DNA from: Adenanthera pavonina
Lineage: Eukaryota > Streptophyta > Magnoliopsida > Fabales > Fabaceae
Reading direction: 5' to 3'
Assembly: GCA_026686845.1 (NCBI GenBank)
Contig: JAIVEN010000010.1
Coordinates: 24,774,001-24,838,000, forward strand
DNA: 64,000 nucleotides
Under the pieces are notes generated by a model that was given only the letters and a program-made list of their open reading frames with translations, had not been told where the DNA came from and searched no databases. Position 1 is the stretch's first letter. The number at the start of each line of letters is the position of its first letter. Below are positions 11,722 to 24,243 of this stretch, piece after piece. The translations under genes and the position numbers were made by a program.

Positions 11722-11890
11722 CGCCCCCACTAGGTTTGCTGCAGGGATCCGACGAATCACCCCTAGGAGTTATTCTAAGCACCAAAGATATCTGACAGCA
11801 ACTTCAGATACCTTGAAACGCAGAACGAAACAGAGAGTTTGTAAGCAAGAGAAGAGAATGTGAGGTATTCTTTTAGTCTCTAGTCTGATC

Positions 11891-11898
11891 CTTTTATA
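11891..11898 (-). promoter_or_regulatory. TATA box of the Tork-like 5' LTR
   Basis: CTTTTATA on the plus strand reads TATAAAAG on the minus strand, inside the 5' LTR and conserved in the 3' LTR (6583-6590). It probably drives the element transcript toward gag. Confidence 0.55.
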
Positions 11899-11939
11899 AT
11901 AGTAGAAAACAGAAAATTGAAACGTTGTGTATGAACCTG

Positions 11940-12060
11940 TTTGTTTCTGAACATTGTATTTGAAACGTTGTTCATGAACCTGTTTGTTTCTGAACATTGT
12001 ATTTGAAACGTTGTTCATGAACCTGTTCATTTCTGAACTTTGTATTTGAAACGTTGTTGT
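11940..12060 (-). repeat. ~41-bp tandem repeats in U3 of the Tork-like LTR
   Basis: The words TTGTATTTGAAACGTTGTTCATGAACCTG and TTTCTGAAC recur about three times in tandem here and in the other LTR (about 6640-6760). They lie upstream of the TATA box relative to the element, where copia-type LTRs commonly carry repeated enhancer boxes. The open frame they encode is a by-product of the repeat and not a gene. Confidence 0.7.
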
Positions 12061-12396
12061 CAAATTGAAACAGAATATCAAATGACATGTTTCAGAATGT
12101 ACTGTTTTAAAACGTTATTATTTGAAATTCTGTTTCTGAAAAAAAAATGATTAATTAAAATATTAATCTGAAATTCATACCAGACCATATCTCTACCGTT
12201 AGATGAATCCAATGATCACGACGCGTCACGTGCTAAGTGCTTTAAATATTAAATAAATAATATTTAAATCCACTTAACAATTTGTTCAATAATTATTTTA
12301 ATATACTTTGTCCTCTCTCTCTTATATACATTTCATAAACCTTACTTCCATCAATGTGGGACTTTAGTTTTTTTTCAAACTATCTCTAACAATTTG

Positions 12397-13788
12397 TTTC
12401 CAAAAGCTCCTATGTTTTCTTGAATCCAGAGAGTTTTTTTTTTTTTTCGTCATACATATATTTTGGGTCCCTTTAATAGAATTTAGGATTCCATTTGTCG
12501 CTTCTAATTCGTTAATATATATATATATAAGAAATTTTGCTTTCATAATGCAGAAACACCACATAACTTCGAGGATGCCGTCAAGGCAGAGAAATAGGGA
12601 AATCCAGCAAAGGGCCTCATCATGGTCATCTGTCTAGGCCTTTTTTTTTTCACTTGATGCTGTCAAATTACAGTCACCCACAACTCAGAACAAAGATCCT
12701 TGTCCACGTGGCTTGCCTGGCTAGCAATGGTAAATTTCACCACCTTTCTTTTGTCCATCTTGGTAATGGGTCTTTCAGGTGCATTCATTTGCATGCAGAT
12801 CATCTTGTTCCTCATAGCAGCCATGCCACGGTCATGATTTTTAAACTAATGCTTCTTTGTTGGCTTGACAATAAAAATTATAGTAATATATTTTGGTTTT
12901 CCTTGTTTTTATCTTAACTACAAAGCTCTCCATTCTATTTTAGAAATGTATTATCTTGTGTAAATGTTAGCATTGTCAAATATATTCTTAAAATAATTAA
13001 ATATAATATCTATCAATTAAAAATTATATTAAACTAATTCATATTTACTAATTTACCTATCACATATTATTTACCTAATTTACCCAATTCTTCCTTTTGC
13101 TCACACGGACACCCATTAATTGGCACCCAATATATGAGATGGTTAACAGGTTATGTATACAAGATCAGTGAGAGGGAGGGGACGGTGAATTTAATTGGTT
13201 TTTTTTTTTAAATAAACAAAGAGAGCTAAGCCCAAAGAAAGAAAAAAAGCACTAACACAAATGGGCATCAGAGGCCCAGACACATCATTTAATTTCAACC
13301 TTCCCCATAGGGGAACGTTGACTCATGGCTGGCTGGATGGCTTTTTATCAACGCCAGGTTCTCCCATAAATTGAGAACAACTAATGCTACGTTTTGTACC
13401 AAAAAAAATAATACAAATGCTATATGTGATACAAGAATCATTTTGTGGAAATAAGAAAAGGAATGCAAATGAAGATTAATGCAATTAGATGAGCTGTTTG
13501 TCATGGAAAGAAATGATCATTTTTATTTGGCTGGACAATAACACTCCTAATATAAAAATACATTAAGATATTTAATTTAAAAATTTTAATTATTGAAAAA
13601 TTATTTTAATCTTTTTTGAAAAAGGATATTAAATATTTAATTTTGATTTCATTAACTTGTAAGAATATTTTTAACATTGTTTATCTAAAAAAAAATTATT
13701 TGTATACATTTGTCCAAAAAAATGAAAAAATGGGAAGGATTGATCACATATTTTAAAGTATTGCACTTAAGATGTCAAGTTATATTGG
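12397..13788. other. Intergenic sequence, nothing clear
   Basis: Short frames at 12654-12917 and 13295-13504 show no family resemblance. The DNA is AT-rich with poly-T/A runs. No RNA gene was recognised. Confidence 0.5.
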
Positions 13789-13910
13789 TGGCTGAATGGC
13801 ACATTCTCCTTTATGCAAGTTAGTCACTGGTTCGAGGAAGGAGACCAAGCATAGTATGAGAAATGCTTTAAACCAGTAAACCTATAGTCGTCCGTTTTCC
13901 TCAAAAGATT
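13785..13910 (+). mobile_element. Possible tRNA-derived SINE remnant
   Basis: TGGCTGAATGG at 13789-13799 fits the polymerase III A-box consensus, and GGTTCGAGGAA at 13829-13839 resembles a B box about 30 bp later, the usual spacing of plant tRNA-derived SINEs. The following text has no obvious poly-A tail or target duplication, so this is tentative. Confidence 0.3.
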
Positions 13911-14033
13911 CAAATGTTTATTTTATTTTTGGTAATCTCAAAAGATTCAAGCTTGATTATATTATATTTTACATAAGGCTTGTACGTTGGCCTAGCTAAG
14001 GTAATATTTGGCCCAAAAAAGTTACATGCAGAT

Positions 14034-15872
14034 TGTAATGCCCCTCATGATATTTTTCTTGGCATTGTGTTCAGGATCGGAGGAATCAAGACGGAGGAAG
14101 GCTCAGTCTGGAAGAGCTCCACGCCGCAACGAAGAGCAGGGCTGCCGTGGCGAGAGTCGGAAAAATTGTTTAAGTCCGGATTAGTCGGACGTGAAAGAAA
14201 GAAAGGAAATGAAGGGAGCGACGCAGAGAGACGAGGAGCGGTGCTAGGGCTCGACTTTTCCAGCATCTAGGAGCGATTTTCGGACCTCAAAAGCTGGGAT
14301 TCGAGTTGGTTGTTGACCAAGCGAGAGGGGTTCACGCGTACTGGACAGTTCAAGGAAGCTTGTGGAACTCGTGTGTGTGTGGTAACGACAATTGAGGTAA
14401 CTGGGTGTTTGTTTATATTGTATTGATTATGTTATATGATAGTACGTGTATTTGTGTATATATGCATGTCTCTTTCATACCACGGTATCGATGTGTTTGT
14501 GTGTACTATTTGTATATATATCGTGGTATGTATACTGATAGATGATGGTTATGACTATGATGATGATATGTGTGATGATGATATGATAGGTTACACACAT
14601 GACATTCTGATGATGATATGATGATACATGAGCATCACCACATGACATTGTGAGACTGTGATGTATAGTGGATGTGGTGGTGATGACATGATGGTGGTAT
14701 GGTGTATGATGATATATATATATGTTAGGGAGGATAAGGTTGGATTATATATATGTTAGGGAGGATAAGGTTGGATTATGTATATATGTTAGGGAGGATA
14801 AGGATGGATGATATATGTGTTAGGGAGAATAAGGATGGAGTCCCTGTGAGGGCGACATGCATGTCATTCATTTCATATTGCATACATGATTGGTGTGAGA
14901 TATATGTATATATGTATTTGTGTGTGTGTGGTTGTTGTTCCCGGTTACTGAGACATTGTCTCACCCCATCTCCCATAAACTAACCTTTCAGGTGACGGTT
15001 CTGGCACTAGTCCGGAGAAGACGCGGGAGTAGCTGTGTACATGGGAATAGTCTATGTAGTGTGTGTATGTTGTATTAGTGTCTTGTGCCAAGTAGGATAT
15101 CATGGTTTGTAATGTATAATGTTATGATTGAGACTGGCTATGTATGGATGTTTATGTATGTGGTATGTATGGTTGAATGTTGTTGAGAAGTATGTATGAC
15201 AGTTTTGGTAAGTCCAGAGTGTTGTTGGACCTTGTTGGTTTGCGTAAGGGCCTGTAGCCCACTTGGTCAGGTTGGGTTCCAAGGGGTCAAATCTCAGAGG
15301 AGTGGTTCCTTTGAGGTAAAACCTCTTTGAACAGATTGGTTTGGGAATTTTGGACCTGTATGAATGGTCTCTGAGCGACCAGTTGCCTTTGGTGGCAATT
15401 GGAGGTGGCTAGTGGTGAGTTTTGGTCAACAAGTGGCAAAAACGGTATCAAGGGTCCAGAATCTCCATACGGAGTTGGATTGAGGTAAAAGTGGTGTCCT
15501 TGGATAGATGGGGACTAGATTGACTTGTAGGAGTTGGATTCGAGTCAATCGGAGGTCGGAGCATAAAGTTATGCGCGTCAGAAGTTCGCCCCAAAGTGTG
15601 GAAATTGCTGATATGGTATATCAGCAGGGGGCGCCACGGCGAGGGAAGGCGGGCCGCGGTGCCAAAGGAGACATAAGCGATGTTGAGTCAGGGGAGGCCG
15701 GAGCCGCGGCGGTACTGTAGCGGCCGCGGCCCCAGCCCAGTTTTTGGATTTTTAAGTTGTTTCCGTTGTGTTTATGAATTTGGAAGAGTTGTTTTGAGAT
15801 GTGAGGATTGTGTAGGGTTAGATTTTTAAGTTTTTGGTTAAGTTCGGAGGTGTCAGGAGGTAGGATGTTACA
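14034..15872 (+). repeat. Solo LTR, gypsy family B (copy B1), plus orientation
   Basis: Starts TGTAATGCCCCTCATGATATTTT and ends GGATGTTACA, with perfect flanking duplication CAGAT (14029-14033 and 15873-15877). It is a shorter (1839 bp), opposite-strand version of the chromovirus LTRs at 18490-20963 and 25796-28250. There is no internal sequence, so it is a solo LTR left by LTR-LTR recombination. The small ORFs inside are LTR sequence and not genes. Confidence 0.93.
14708..14840 (+). repeat. ~31-bp tandem repeat inside solo LTR B1
   Basis: The unit ATATATGTTAGGGAGGATAAGG.TGGAT recurs four times in a row. Together with the ATGATG-rich stretch at about 14540-14710 it occupies the part of the LTR where other copies differ most in length. 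Confidence 0.75.
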
Positions 15873-15877
15873 CAGAT

Positions 15878-18155
15878 CAACAGTATATTAAAAATTAGAT
15901 CGGACTAATTGAAAGCTAGTATAAAATTAGTTGAACTGGTCCAGTCATAGATAAAGATCAGGCAATTTTGCAACTAGTGCGAATTGGTACAAAACTGGTT
16001 AAATCGATCAAGCATTGGTATAAAACTAATTTGAACCAGTGTGATTTCTTTTCTTTTAATTTTTTTAAATATTTTTATTTTTAAGATAAAATAACATTAT
16101 TTTTAATATTAAGTAACATTATTTTTTGTATAAATTTTTTTTTCTATATTATAATATTGTATAAGTATTATTATGATACATAATTACTAATAATAATAAA
16201 TATACTTAATAAATAATATGAAAATAGAATATTGATTGATTATTTCGAATTCAAAATATAATTATAGATAAATATTAATTTATTTATCTTTTAATATTAG
16301 GTTGTAAAAATAATATTTTTAATTTTCTATATGATATATAAAATTAAAAATTATTAAATTTACTTTTCATCTTAAATTGAATGTTAATTTTAGTATCATA
16401 GATAAATATCTTTTATATTTTTCATCTACATTATTTAAAATATATCAATTTATTCATAATTTGTCCGACTCTGGTCTAACCATTGAATTTTGAATTAGTG
16501 CTTTAGCTAGTTCAATGGCTGATCTAGTTTGTAATACCTCACAAATTAGAATAGTTCGTTGCTAAATGATAATTCCTTGTTGTTGACAAAAAAAAAATCA
16601 GAACAGGACTTTGGGCATTACACAAAATTAAGATGAGTTTAACAAATAATGTGACTTCCTATATAAACTTTATTTTATATCTATCTATCTATCTATATAT
16701 ATAAACAACCCTGAACTTTCCAGTGAGTAATGTTAGACTACAAGAAGAGATTTAACATTGATTAATTATAATTTACTACAAATTACAAATGTATTTCAAA
16801 ACTATTTTACTAAATGCAATACGATATTAGATTAGCTTTATAATTAATGGTTAATTGCCATGTATTAGTTATTTGAAAAGTATTGATCGTGTTTTTCTAA
16901 TTAATAATTAATTGCACTGTGTTAAATATTTGAAAAATAATTTAATTTTTTTTTACTTTTTAAAATTTTATATTAATACCTTTCTTTTGTGTACAGTCAT
17001 ATTTCCAAGTCCAATTGTATCTCAAATATTGTTTTATTAACTGCACTATGGAGTTGCGTCTTGCAAGCGAGTAGCAAATGACTGAAATTCTTATTTTTTA
17101 TTCTAAAAGCAACCTATCTGACACAACAACAAATGTGATGTACAAGGAAGTTATCAACAACTTAGTGTGAACATGTTTCCTTGGTTATTCATAAAGTGAT
17201 TGATGAGTTCCGGTTTATGGATTTGTTTTACTTTTATGAGATGTAGTTGGAGAAATTAGTGCTAATATGATGATTTTTTTTTCTTTATGATTATTGCACA
17301 GTTATAGAATGTCATATAAACATATTATATTCATACTTATTTGTGCTATCGTTATATGTTGTACAATTTGGTTAAGTATACCTAGTGCCCCTTGTGCGTC
17401 ACACTCTCAAAGACTAGTTTTAACTCAATCCCTTGGATTTTATTTTTCAACCCTCTTAATCTGCACTCGGACCACTTATACCGAACTAAATTGAATTGAG
17501 AGGAAAAAATAAGCAAATTAATAAATGCTCATTTTCTTAAGGACGCTGTCGTGTGTCCTAACTTTATATTGGAATAAATTCTTTATTTGGATTGTGTTAT
17601 TATTTTTTTTAAAATTTAGAAAGCAGAGCATTACTTTTTTTTAATTCAATTTGTTCATACTTGTAATTCTTTACATAACAATAGTAATTATAAATTTTCA
17701 TGCTGCAATTCAAAGCACATACATACATTCATTTACGTATGTATGGGCAAAATTGTAGCAAAAAAATTGTTTGCATCCTCGTATGTGGACATAGTGCGTG
17801 AATAAGTCTTGCCGAACATATATATATATATATATATTAATATACATAAAAACAAATATTTCATTATAAAATTAGTGTCATAGTTTGCAAGTAGTGAATT
17901 TTGCTCTTCGAATATTACTTGAAAATAGCATCCAAGAACAATAATCCAGGTTAATTAACCCAATAAGAGTGTAATTACATACTAGTCAGGGTAGGGGTCG
18001 ATGGAGAGTTAATTAGCCGACCATAAGCACACAACAAGTGGTGGCATGCGCCGTGCTACGTATTGAAAATGGAGCTTAAGCTACATATGTAGATAAGATA
18101 AATACTAGTTGGTAATGTTAGGAAGATTATATGGCATAGCATGGAAAGAGAGGCC
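15878..18155. other. AT-rich intergenic sequence upstream of the phylloplanin-like gene
   Basis: Very AT-rich, with simple repeats ATCT (about 16680-16700) and TA (about 17818-17838). A stretch at about 17455-17560 is duplicated in diverged form near 32030-32140 (see findings). No other gene was seen. Confidence 0.55.
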
Positions 18156-18163
18156 TATAAATA
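18156..18163 (+). promoter_or_regulatory. TATA box of the phylloplanin-like gene
   Basis: TATAAATA within GGCCTATAAATAGCGG lies 96 bases before the ATG at 18259. A start of transcription near 18188 would leave a leader of about 70 nt, which is normal for a plant gene. Confidence 0.7.
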
Positions 18164-18489
18164 GCGGTTTACGAACTGCTCTAACGGACACACACATCAA
18201 AAGTCAGCACATTCGATCTCAGTGAGAGTAATCAAGTAGAGCAGTCTAAAATATAAGTATGGCTTACCTTAATTATGTGCTTCTCCTTGCTTTGGTGCTG
18301 GTTCCTACATCTTCACTGGCCCAAGAGGAACTCGGAATCGATCTTGATGTCACGGTTGATGGAAATTTCAGTTGCTCCAGTAACACAGGCATAGCAAATG
18401 TGACCGTGAGTCTGTTGTGTGGGAGCAACACCATCGCAACTGGGATAACTGATAATAATGGGCATGCTGACATTAATGCCACCGTTACC

Positions 18490-20963
18490 TGTAACATCCT
18501 ACCTCCTGACACCTCCGAACTTAACCAAAAACTTCAAAATCTAACCCTACACAACCCTCACATCTCAAAACAACTCTCCATATTCATAAACACAGCGGAA
18601 ACAACCCAAAATATCCAACAATTGGGCTGGGGCCACGGCCGCTACAGTACCATCGCGGCTCCAACCTCCCCTGTCTCAACATGGCTTCTGTCTCCTCTGG
18701 CGCCGCGGCCTGCCTTCCCTCGCCGCGGCGCCCCCTGCTGATATACTGTATCAGCAATTTCAACACTTCGGGGCGAACTTCTGACGCGCATAACTTTATG
18801 CTCCGACCTCCAATTGACTCGAATCCAACTCCTATAAGTCAATCTAGTCCCCATCTATCCAAGGACACCACTTTTACCTCAATCCAACTTCGTATGGAGA
18901 TTCTAGACCCCTGAAACCGTTTTGGCCACTTGTTGACCAAAACTCACCACTAGCCACCTCCAATTGCCACCAAAGGCAACTGGTCGCTCAGAGACCATTC
19001 ATACAGGTCCAAAACCCCCAAACCAACCTGTCCAAAGAGATTTTACCTCAAAGGAACCATCCCTCTGAGATTTGACCCCTTGGAACCCAACCTGACCAAA
19101 TGGGCTACAGGCCCTTACGCAAAACCAACAAGGCCCAACAACACTCTGGACTTACCAAAACTGTCACACATACTTCTCAACAACATTCAATCATACATAC
19201 CACATACATAAACATCCATACATAGCCAGTCTCAATCATAACATTATCTATTACAAACCATGCTATCCTACTTGACACAAGATACCAATACAACATACAC
19301 ACACTACATAGACTATTCCCACGTGCACAGCTACTCCCGCGTCTTCTCCAGACTAGTGCCAGAACCGTCACCTGAAAGGTTAGTTTATGGGAGAGGGGGT
19401 GAGACAATGTCTCAATAACAGGGAACAACAACCGCACACACTAATATATATATATATACTGATCCACACAGTCGTGCAATGCAATGCTAATGAATGGTAT
19501 ACATGTTCTCCCTCATACACGGCTAGAACCACGAGCTAACGTCATCATAAGACATTCAATAGATGATTCCCTTCCAATAGTTGGTGAAGACCGATTCCAA
19601 GACATCACCAAGCTCACCTTACCCTAATGCAAGCGGGCCAATGGTTACACTAGAGTTCGGACCGTGGCTCTCCTTCCCCTGGACCATCACGAATTGATGG
19701 TGATTTAGAGAAGGTGCATCCCCAAATCCACTGCCACCTGGCTCTCCCAATGAGAGGATTTAGTGACAGGGATATCATATCATATCATGTCCTCTACCAC
19801 CTGGCTCTCCCATGGAGAGGATTTAGCGATAGGGATCTTTATCACATCATATCTCATCATCATCACCTCGTCATCCATTTCTCACTATGCAATCATGTGG
19901 TGATGATATCAATGTCATGCCAACATGCCTCTACATACATATATACATATACCATCATATCATATATCATATGGACATGCTAGCATGCAATAGTATGGGG
20001 ATGCTACACATCATAACATATACAATCATCATATATCAACAAGTCGTGCATACCACGATATGTAGAAAACCGTACACACACACAATCAATATCGTAGTAT
20101 GAAATGGAACATGCATATACGTACATATACATATCAACATATAATCACATAAAACAAACATCCGGTTACCTCAAGCTGTCAATATCGCACTTGCACGGGT
20201 TCCACAAGCTTCCTTGAACTGTCCAATACGCTTGAACCCCTCTCGCTTGGCCAACAACCTTTATCATGTCACAATTCTTCCATTAGCACAATATACCAAC
20301 AAATCAAACCTCACAATTCCACCACATTAACCTAACCCAAGGTTCCAACACCCTTTTTATGCATCAATAAGCTCTTAGGGATTACTCAAACACCACACAA
20401 CCTCAGACACCTTGAATTCCTAAGAGCCATTACCAAAGACAACCTAGGGTTAAGCTCTAAACACACATAATCCTTTCAAAACTCACATTCGAGTAACAAG
20501 AACCTCAAAACACACTTCCTTAACCCCCAAACATCCATTTCAATCGGTGGATTTCACCCCAAACTGGAAATCCAACCATACAACCAAAAATCCCAAATTT
20601 CAACCGAAGAAAATGGAGAGAGAGGAGTAGGGAACGCTTACCAACTTGAATCCAAGCTCCCAATGGACGAGAATCACTCTGGGACACCGAAAATGCCGAA
20701 CCCTAGCACTGGTCCTCGTCTCTCTGCGTCGCTCCCTTCGTTTCCTTTCTTTCTTTTGCGTCTGACTAATCCAGATTTAAACAATTTTTTTGACTCTTGC
20801 CGCGGCTCCACCAAATAATCCAGAACAATGCCACTGCAAAGCTTCTCGCCGCGGCGGCCCTGCTCTTCGCCGTGGCGTGGAGCTCTTCCGGACTCCACTT
20901 GAGCCTTCCTATTCCTCCGATCCTGAACACAATGCCAAGAAAAATATCATGAGGGGCATTACA
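18490..20963 (-). repeat. 3' LTR of the chromovirus (family B)
   Basis: 2474 bp. It contains a roughly 60-bp repeated unit (CTCTCCCA.TG.GAGAGGATTTAG at about 19740-19835), ATATAT runs and a GC-rich block near 18640-18745. It has about 19 bp (GCAAGCGGGCC region near 19630) that are missing from the 5' LTR. Small ORFs here are LTR sequence. Confidence 0.95.
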
Positions 20964-21011
20964 CTCTCCCCTCCTTATAAAAATTTCGTCCTCGAAATTT
21001 CATCTCTTACC

Positions 21012-24000
21012 TCAAGCAAAAATCTCTGGATACTTCCTCCGCAAAGAATCTTCAGTCTCCCACGTGACATCATTGGACATCAAACCACTCCAAAGGACCT
21101 TTAACAATTTTATGGTCTTATTCCTCAACTGCTTCTCTTTCACATCTAGAATTTGCAATGGTGCGACCTTAAAAGTCAGATCCTCTCGTATTTGAACTGC
21201 TTCATCATCAATTATATGAGACGGATCTGGATGATACTTCTTGAGTTGAGACACGTGGAAAACATCATGCAATCCAGCAAGACTAGGTGGTAGCGCCACT
21301 CGATACGCTACTGGCCCAATTCGTTCAAGAATTTGATATGGACCCATATACCTCGGAGTGAGCTTCTTGGCTCAAATCGATCTTCCAACACCAGTAGTAG
21401 GAGTGACCTTCAAAAACACATGATCCCCAACATCAAACTCCAATGGTCTTCTTCTTCTATCCGCATAACTCTTTTGCTGACTCTGAGCTGTAAGAAGCTT
21501 CTGACGAATACTCTCTATCTTTCGAGAGGTTTGATCCACAATATCTGGGCCCAAAAAAACTCCTTTCACCAAGTTCAGGCCAACACAACGGTGACCTGCA
21601 CTTCCTGCCATACAACGCTTCATACGGAGCCATTTGCAAACTCTAGTGGAAACTATTGTTGTAGGCAAATTCAACTAACGACAAAAACTTATCCCAATTG
21701 CCTTTATTCTCTAGAACACATGCCCGCAGCATGTCCTCCAGAGTCTGAATAGTCCTTTCAGTCTGCCCATCAGATTGAGGGTGATAAGCAGTACTGAAAC
21801 TCAACTTCGTACCCATGGCCTTCTGGAGAGATTTCCTAAACCTGGATGTAAACCTTGGATCTCTGTCCGACACAATATTCATCGGGACTCCGTGTAGCCT
21901 TGCTATCTCATTCACATACAACTGGGCCAACTTCTCCATTGAAATAGTTTCCCGAATTGGAAGAAAATGGGCCGACTTCGTCAACCTGTCCACAATGACC
22001 CATATCGCATTGTGTCCTGAAGAGGTCCTCGGTAATCCCATCACAAAATCCATGGAAACGCTATCCCATTTCCACTCCGGGATCTCCAAAGATTGCAACA
22101 TACCAGCAGGCAATTGGTGCTCAATTTTTACCTTATGACAAATCAGACATCTTGCCATAAACTCTGCGATGTCCTTTTTCATGCCTGGCCACCAATAACC
22201 TCTCTTCAAATCCTGATACATCTTAGTGGTACCTGGGTGGATAGTGTACTTACTTTTATGAGATTCCTCCAAAATAATCTCACGCAACCCCGCAACGTTT
22301 GGCACACAAATCCGACCTCGATACTGGATGATACCATCCTCCAGAATATCAAAGTCCTGGGTCTCCGCCATTTCAACCTGTTCTCGGATGCCTAAAAGAT
22401 AGCCATCCTCCATCTGAGCATAGCAAATGTTCCTCAATAAATTACTTGTTACACTGATGGAACTCATTACTAGTACTCCAGGATGAACGTTGATAGATAA
22501 CTTCATATCTCTCAGGCTTTCCAATAACTGTTGCTCCCTCATCATCATCATGGCCATATGGATTGACTTTCTACTCAATGCATCTACCATAACATTGGCT
22601 TTCCCAGGATGATACTTTAGAGCAAACTCATAGTCCACAAGGAACTCAACCCAACGCCTTTGCCTCATATTCAACTCTTTCTAGTCAAACAAATACTTTA
22701 AACTTTTATGATCACTGAATACCTCAAATTGAGCGCCATAGAGATAATGCCTCCATAATTTCAAGGCAAACACTACAGCTGCTAGCTCAAGGTCATGAGT
22801 AGGGTAGTTCTCCTCATGAGACCTCAACTGTCTTGAAGCATACGCCACAACTCTACCTTGCTGCATCAAGACACACCCTAGACCCTTCTTAGAGGCGTCC
22901 GTATAAACTGTGAATGGCTCTGATGGGTTAGGGATAATGAGCACTGGGGTGGACGTCAGACAAACCTTCAGCTCTTGGAATGCTCTCTCACACCTGTCAT
23001 CCCAAATGAAAGATCGATCCTTACGGGTGAGTCTAGTCAATGGCATAACAAGCTGAGAGAATCCCTTAATGAACCTTCGGTAATATCCAGCCAATCCCAG
23101 AAAACTCTGAATTTCTGTCACCGATTGTGGTCTCTCCCAATTCAACACCGCTTCCACTTTACTAGGGTCTACAGCCACACCTTCTGTAGAAATCACATGA
23201 CCCAGAAATTTCACCTCCCGTAGCCAAAACTCACACTTACTGAGCTTAGCATACAGTTGGTGATCCCGCAATACTTGCAACACAATCCAAAGATGATGCG
23301 CATGCTCTTCCTCATTCTTGGAGTAAACCAGAATGTCGTCAATGAAAACCACCACAAACTTATCCAAATACGGCCGAAACACCCTGTTCATATAATCCAT
23401 GAAGATTGCCGGGGTATTTGTCAACCCGAATGGCATCACCAGAAACTCATAATGACCATATCGAGTCCGAAATGCCGTTTTAGGCACATCCTCAGCACGT
23501 ACTCGCAATTGATGGTATCTCGACCTCAAATCGATTTTAGAGAATACAGAGGCACCTGCCAACTAATCAATCAAGTCTTCAATCCTAGGCAAAGGATATT
23601 AATTCTTGATTGTCACTCGGTTCAGCTGCTTGTAATCAATGCACAATCTGAGGCTACCATCCTTCTTGACAAACAACACTGGAGCTCCCCAAGGCGAAAC
23701 ACTAGGTCTGATAAAACCTCTTTTCAATAAATCCTCAATCTGCTTCTTCAACTCCTTCAATTCAGATGGTGCCATTCGATATGGAGCTTTTGAAATAGGA
23801 CTAGTCCCGGGCACCAAATCAATGGAAAACTCCAGTTCTCGGGATGGCGGCAAACCGGTGATCTCCTCTGGAAACACATCAGGAAATTCATTCACAATCG
23901 AGTATCTTTCGACACCCCCTTCCATAACCACATTAACAGAGAAGAAAACTAGAAACCCTTGACAGCCTTTCTTCAGATACCTGCCAGCTTGGGTGAAGGA

Positions 24001-24243
24001 CAAACACATATTCTCATCCCCTTTAACACTAGGGATATTCATTGGCAAGGACACAGTCTTCTGAGCATAGTCAAGAACGGCATTATTTGCTTCTAACCAA
24101 TCCATCCCAATTATCACATCAATCTCTTGCAAAGGCAAACAAATTAGATCCAAAGTAGTGCTTTGGTGCTCAAAACGAACCACACAAATCAAACAAGCTT
24201 GATCAGTTCTCAATGAAACTCCCGTGGGTGTGGACACTGACAA
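21012..24243 (-). pseudogene. pol: pol of the chromovirus: RT, RNase H, integrase, chromodomain-like tail
   Basis: The same frame continues with the end of protease, then RT with FDLRS-like KIDLRSRYHQL, the catalytic VFIDDILVYS and FLGHVIS; RNase H with VYTDASKKGLG and ELAAVVFAL; integrase with HPGTTKMY, CLICHKVK (HHCC finger), SMDFVMGLP, VSDRDPRFTS and the PQSDGQTERTIQ block (D,D,E). Stops: TAA 23599-23601, TAG 23563-23565, TAG 22681-22683, TAG 21643-21645. A frameshift lies near 21547-21560, in an A7 run (plus strand), then TGA at 21372-21374. The tail (LPPSLAGLHDVFHVSQLKKY, then VLWSGLMSNDVTWETED) is a chromodomain-like module as in Tekay/Del chromoviruses, thought to steer integration to chromatin marks. 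Confidence 0.92.

Larger units (their letters stand above)
6343..12391 (-). mobile_element. Complete Ty1/copia retrotransposon, Tork-like, minus strand
   Basis: The element runs TGTTAGG...CTAACA with LTRs at both ends (6343-7100 and 11651-12391) and a perfect 5-bp target duplication ATTTG (6338-6342 and 12392-12396). One gag-pol frame lies on the minus strand in copia order: gag, protease, integrase, RT, RNase H. By hand the LTRs differ by about seven substitutions plus a 3-bp and a 14-bp indel, roughly 1%, so insertion is recent. Three in-frame stops make this copy non-autonomous. The RNase H end (CDSEA, KSRHI.LRH, ADPFTKGL) is Tork-like. It landed in T-rich DNA beside the TIR relic. Confidence 0.93.
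11651..12391 (-). repeat. 5' LTR of the Tork-like copia element
   Basis: This 741-bp LTR begins (minus strand) TGTTAGAGATAG and ends CCTAACA at 11651. The TATAAAAG box at 11891-11898 places the RNA start near 11860, so R plus U5 would be about 210 nt. U3 contains the tandem repeats listed separately. Confidence 0.93.

Noticed and set aside
14045..14270. Overlapping open frames on both strands in a GC-richer stretch
   Set aside because: They belong to solo LTR B1; the corresponding frames are broken in the other family-B copies.
16680..17840. ATCT and TA runs as possible regulatory or matrix-attachment sites
   Set aside because: They are ordinary simple repeats with no further supporting signal.
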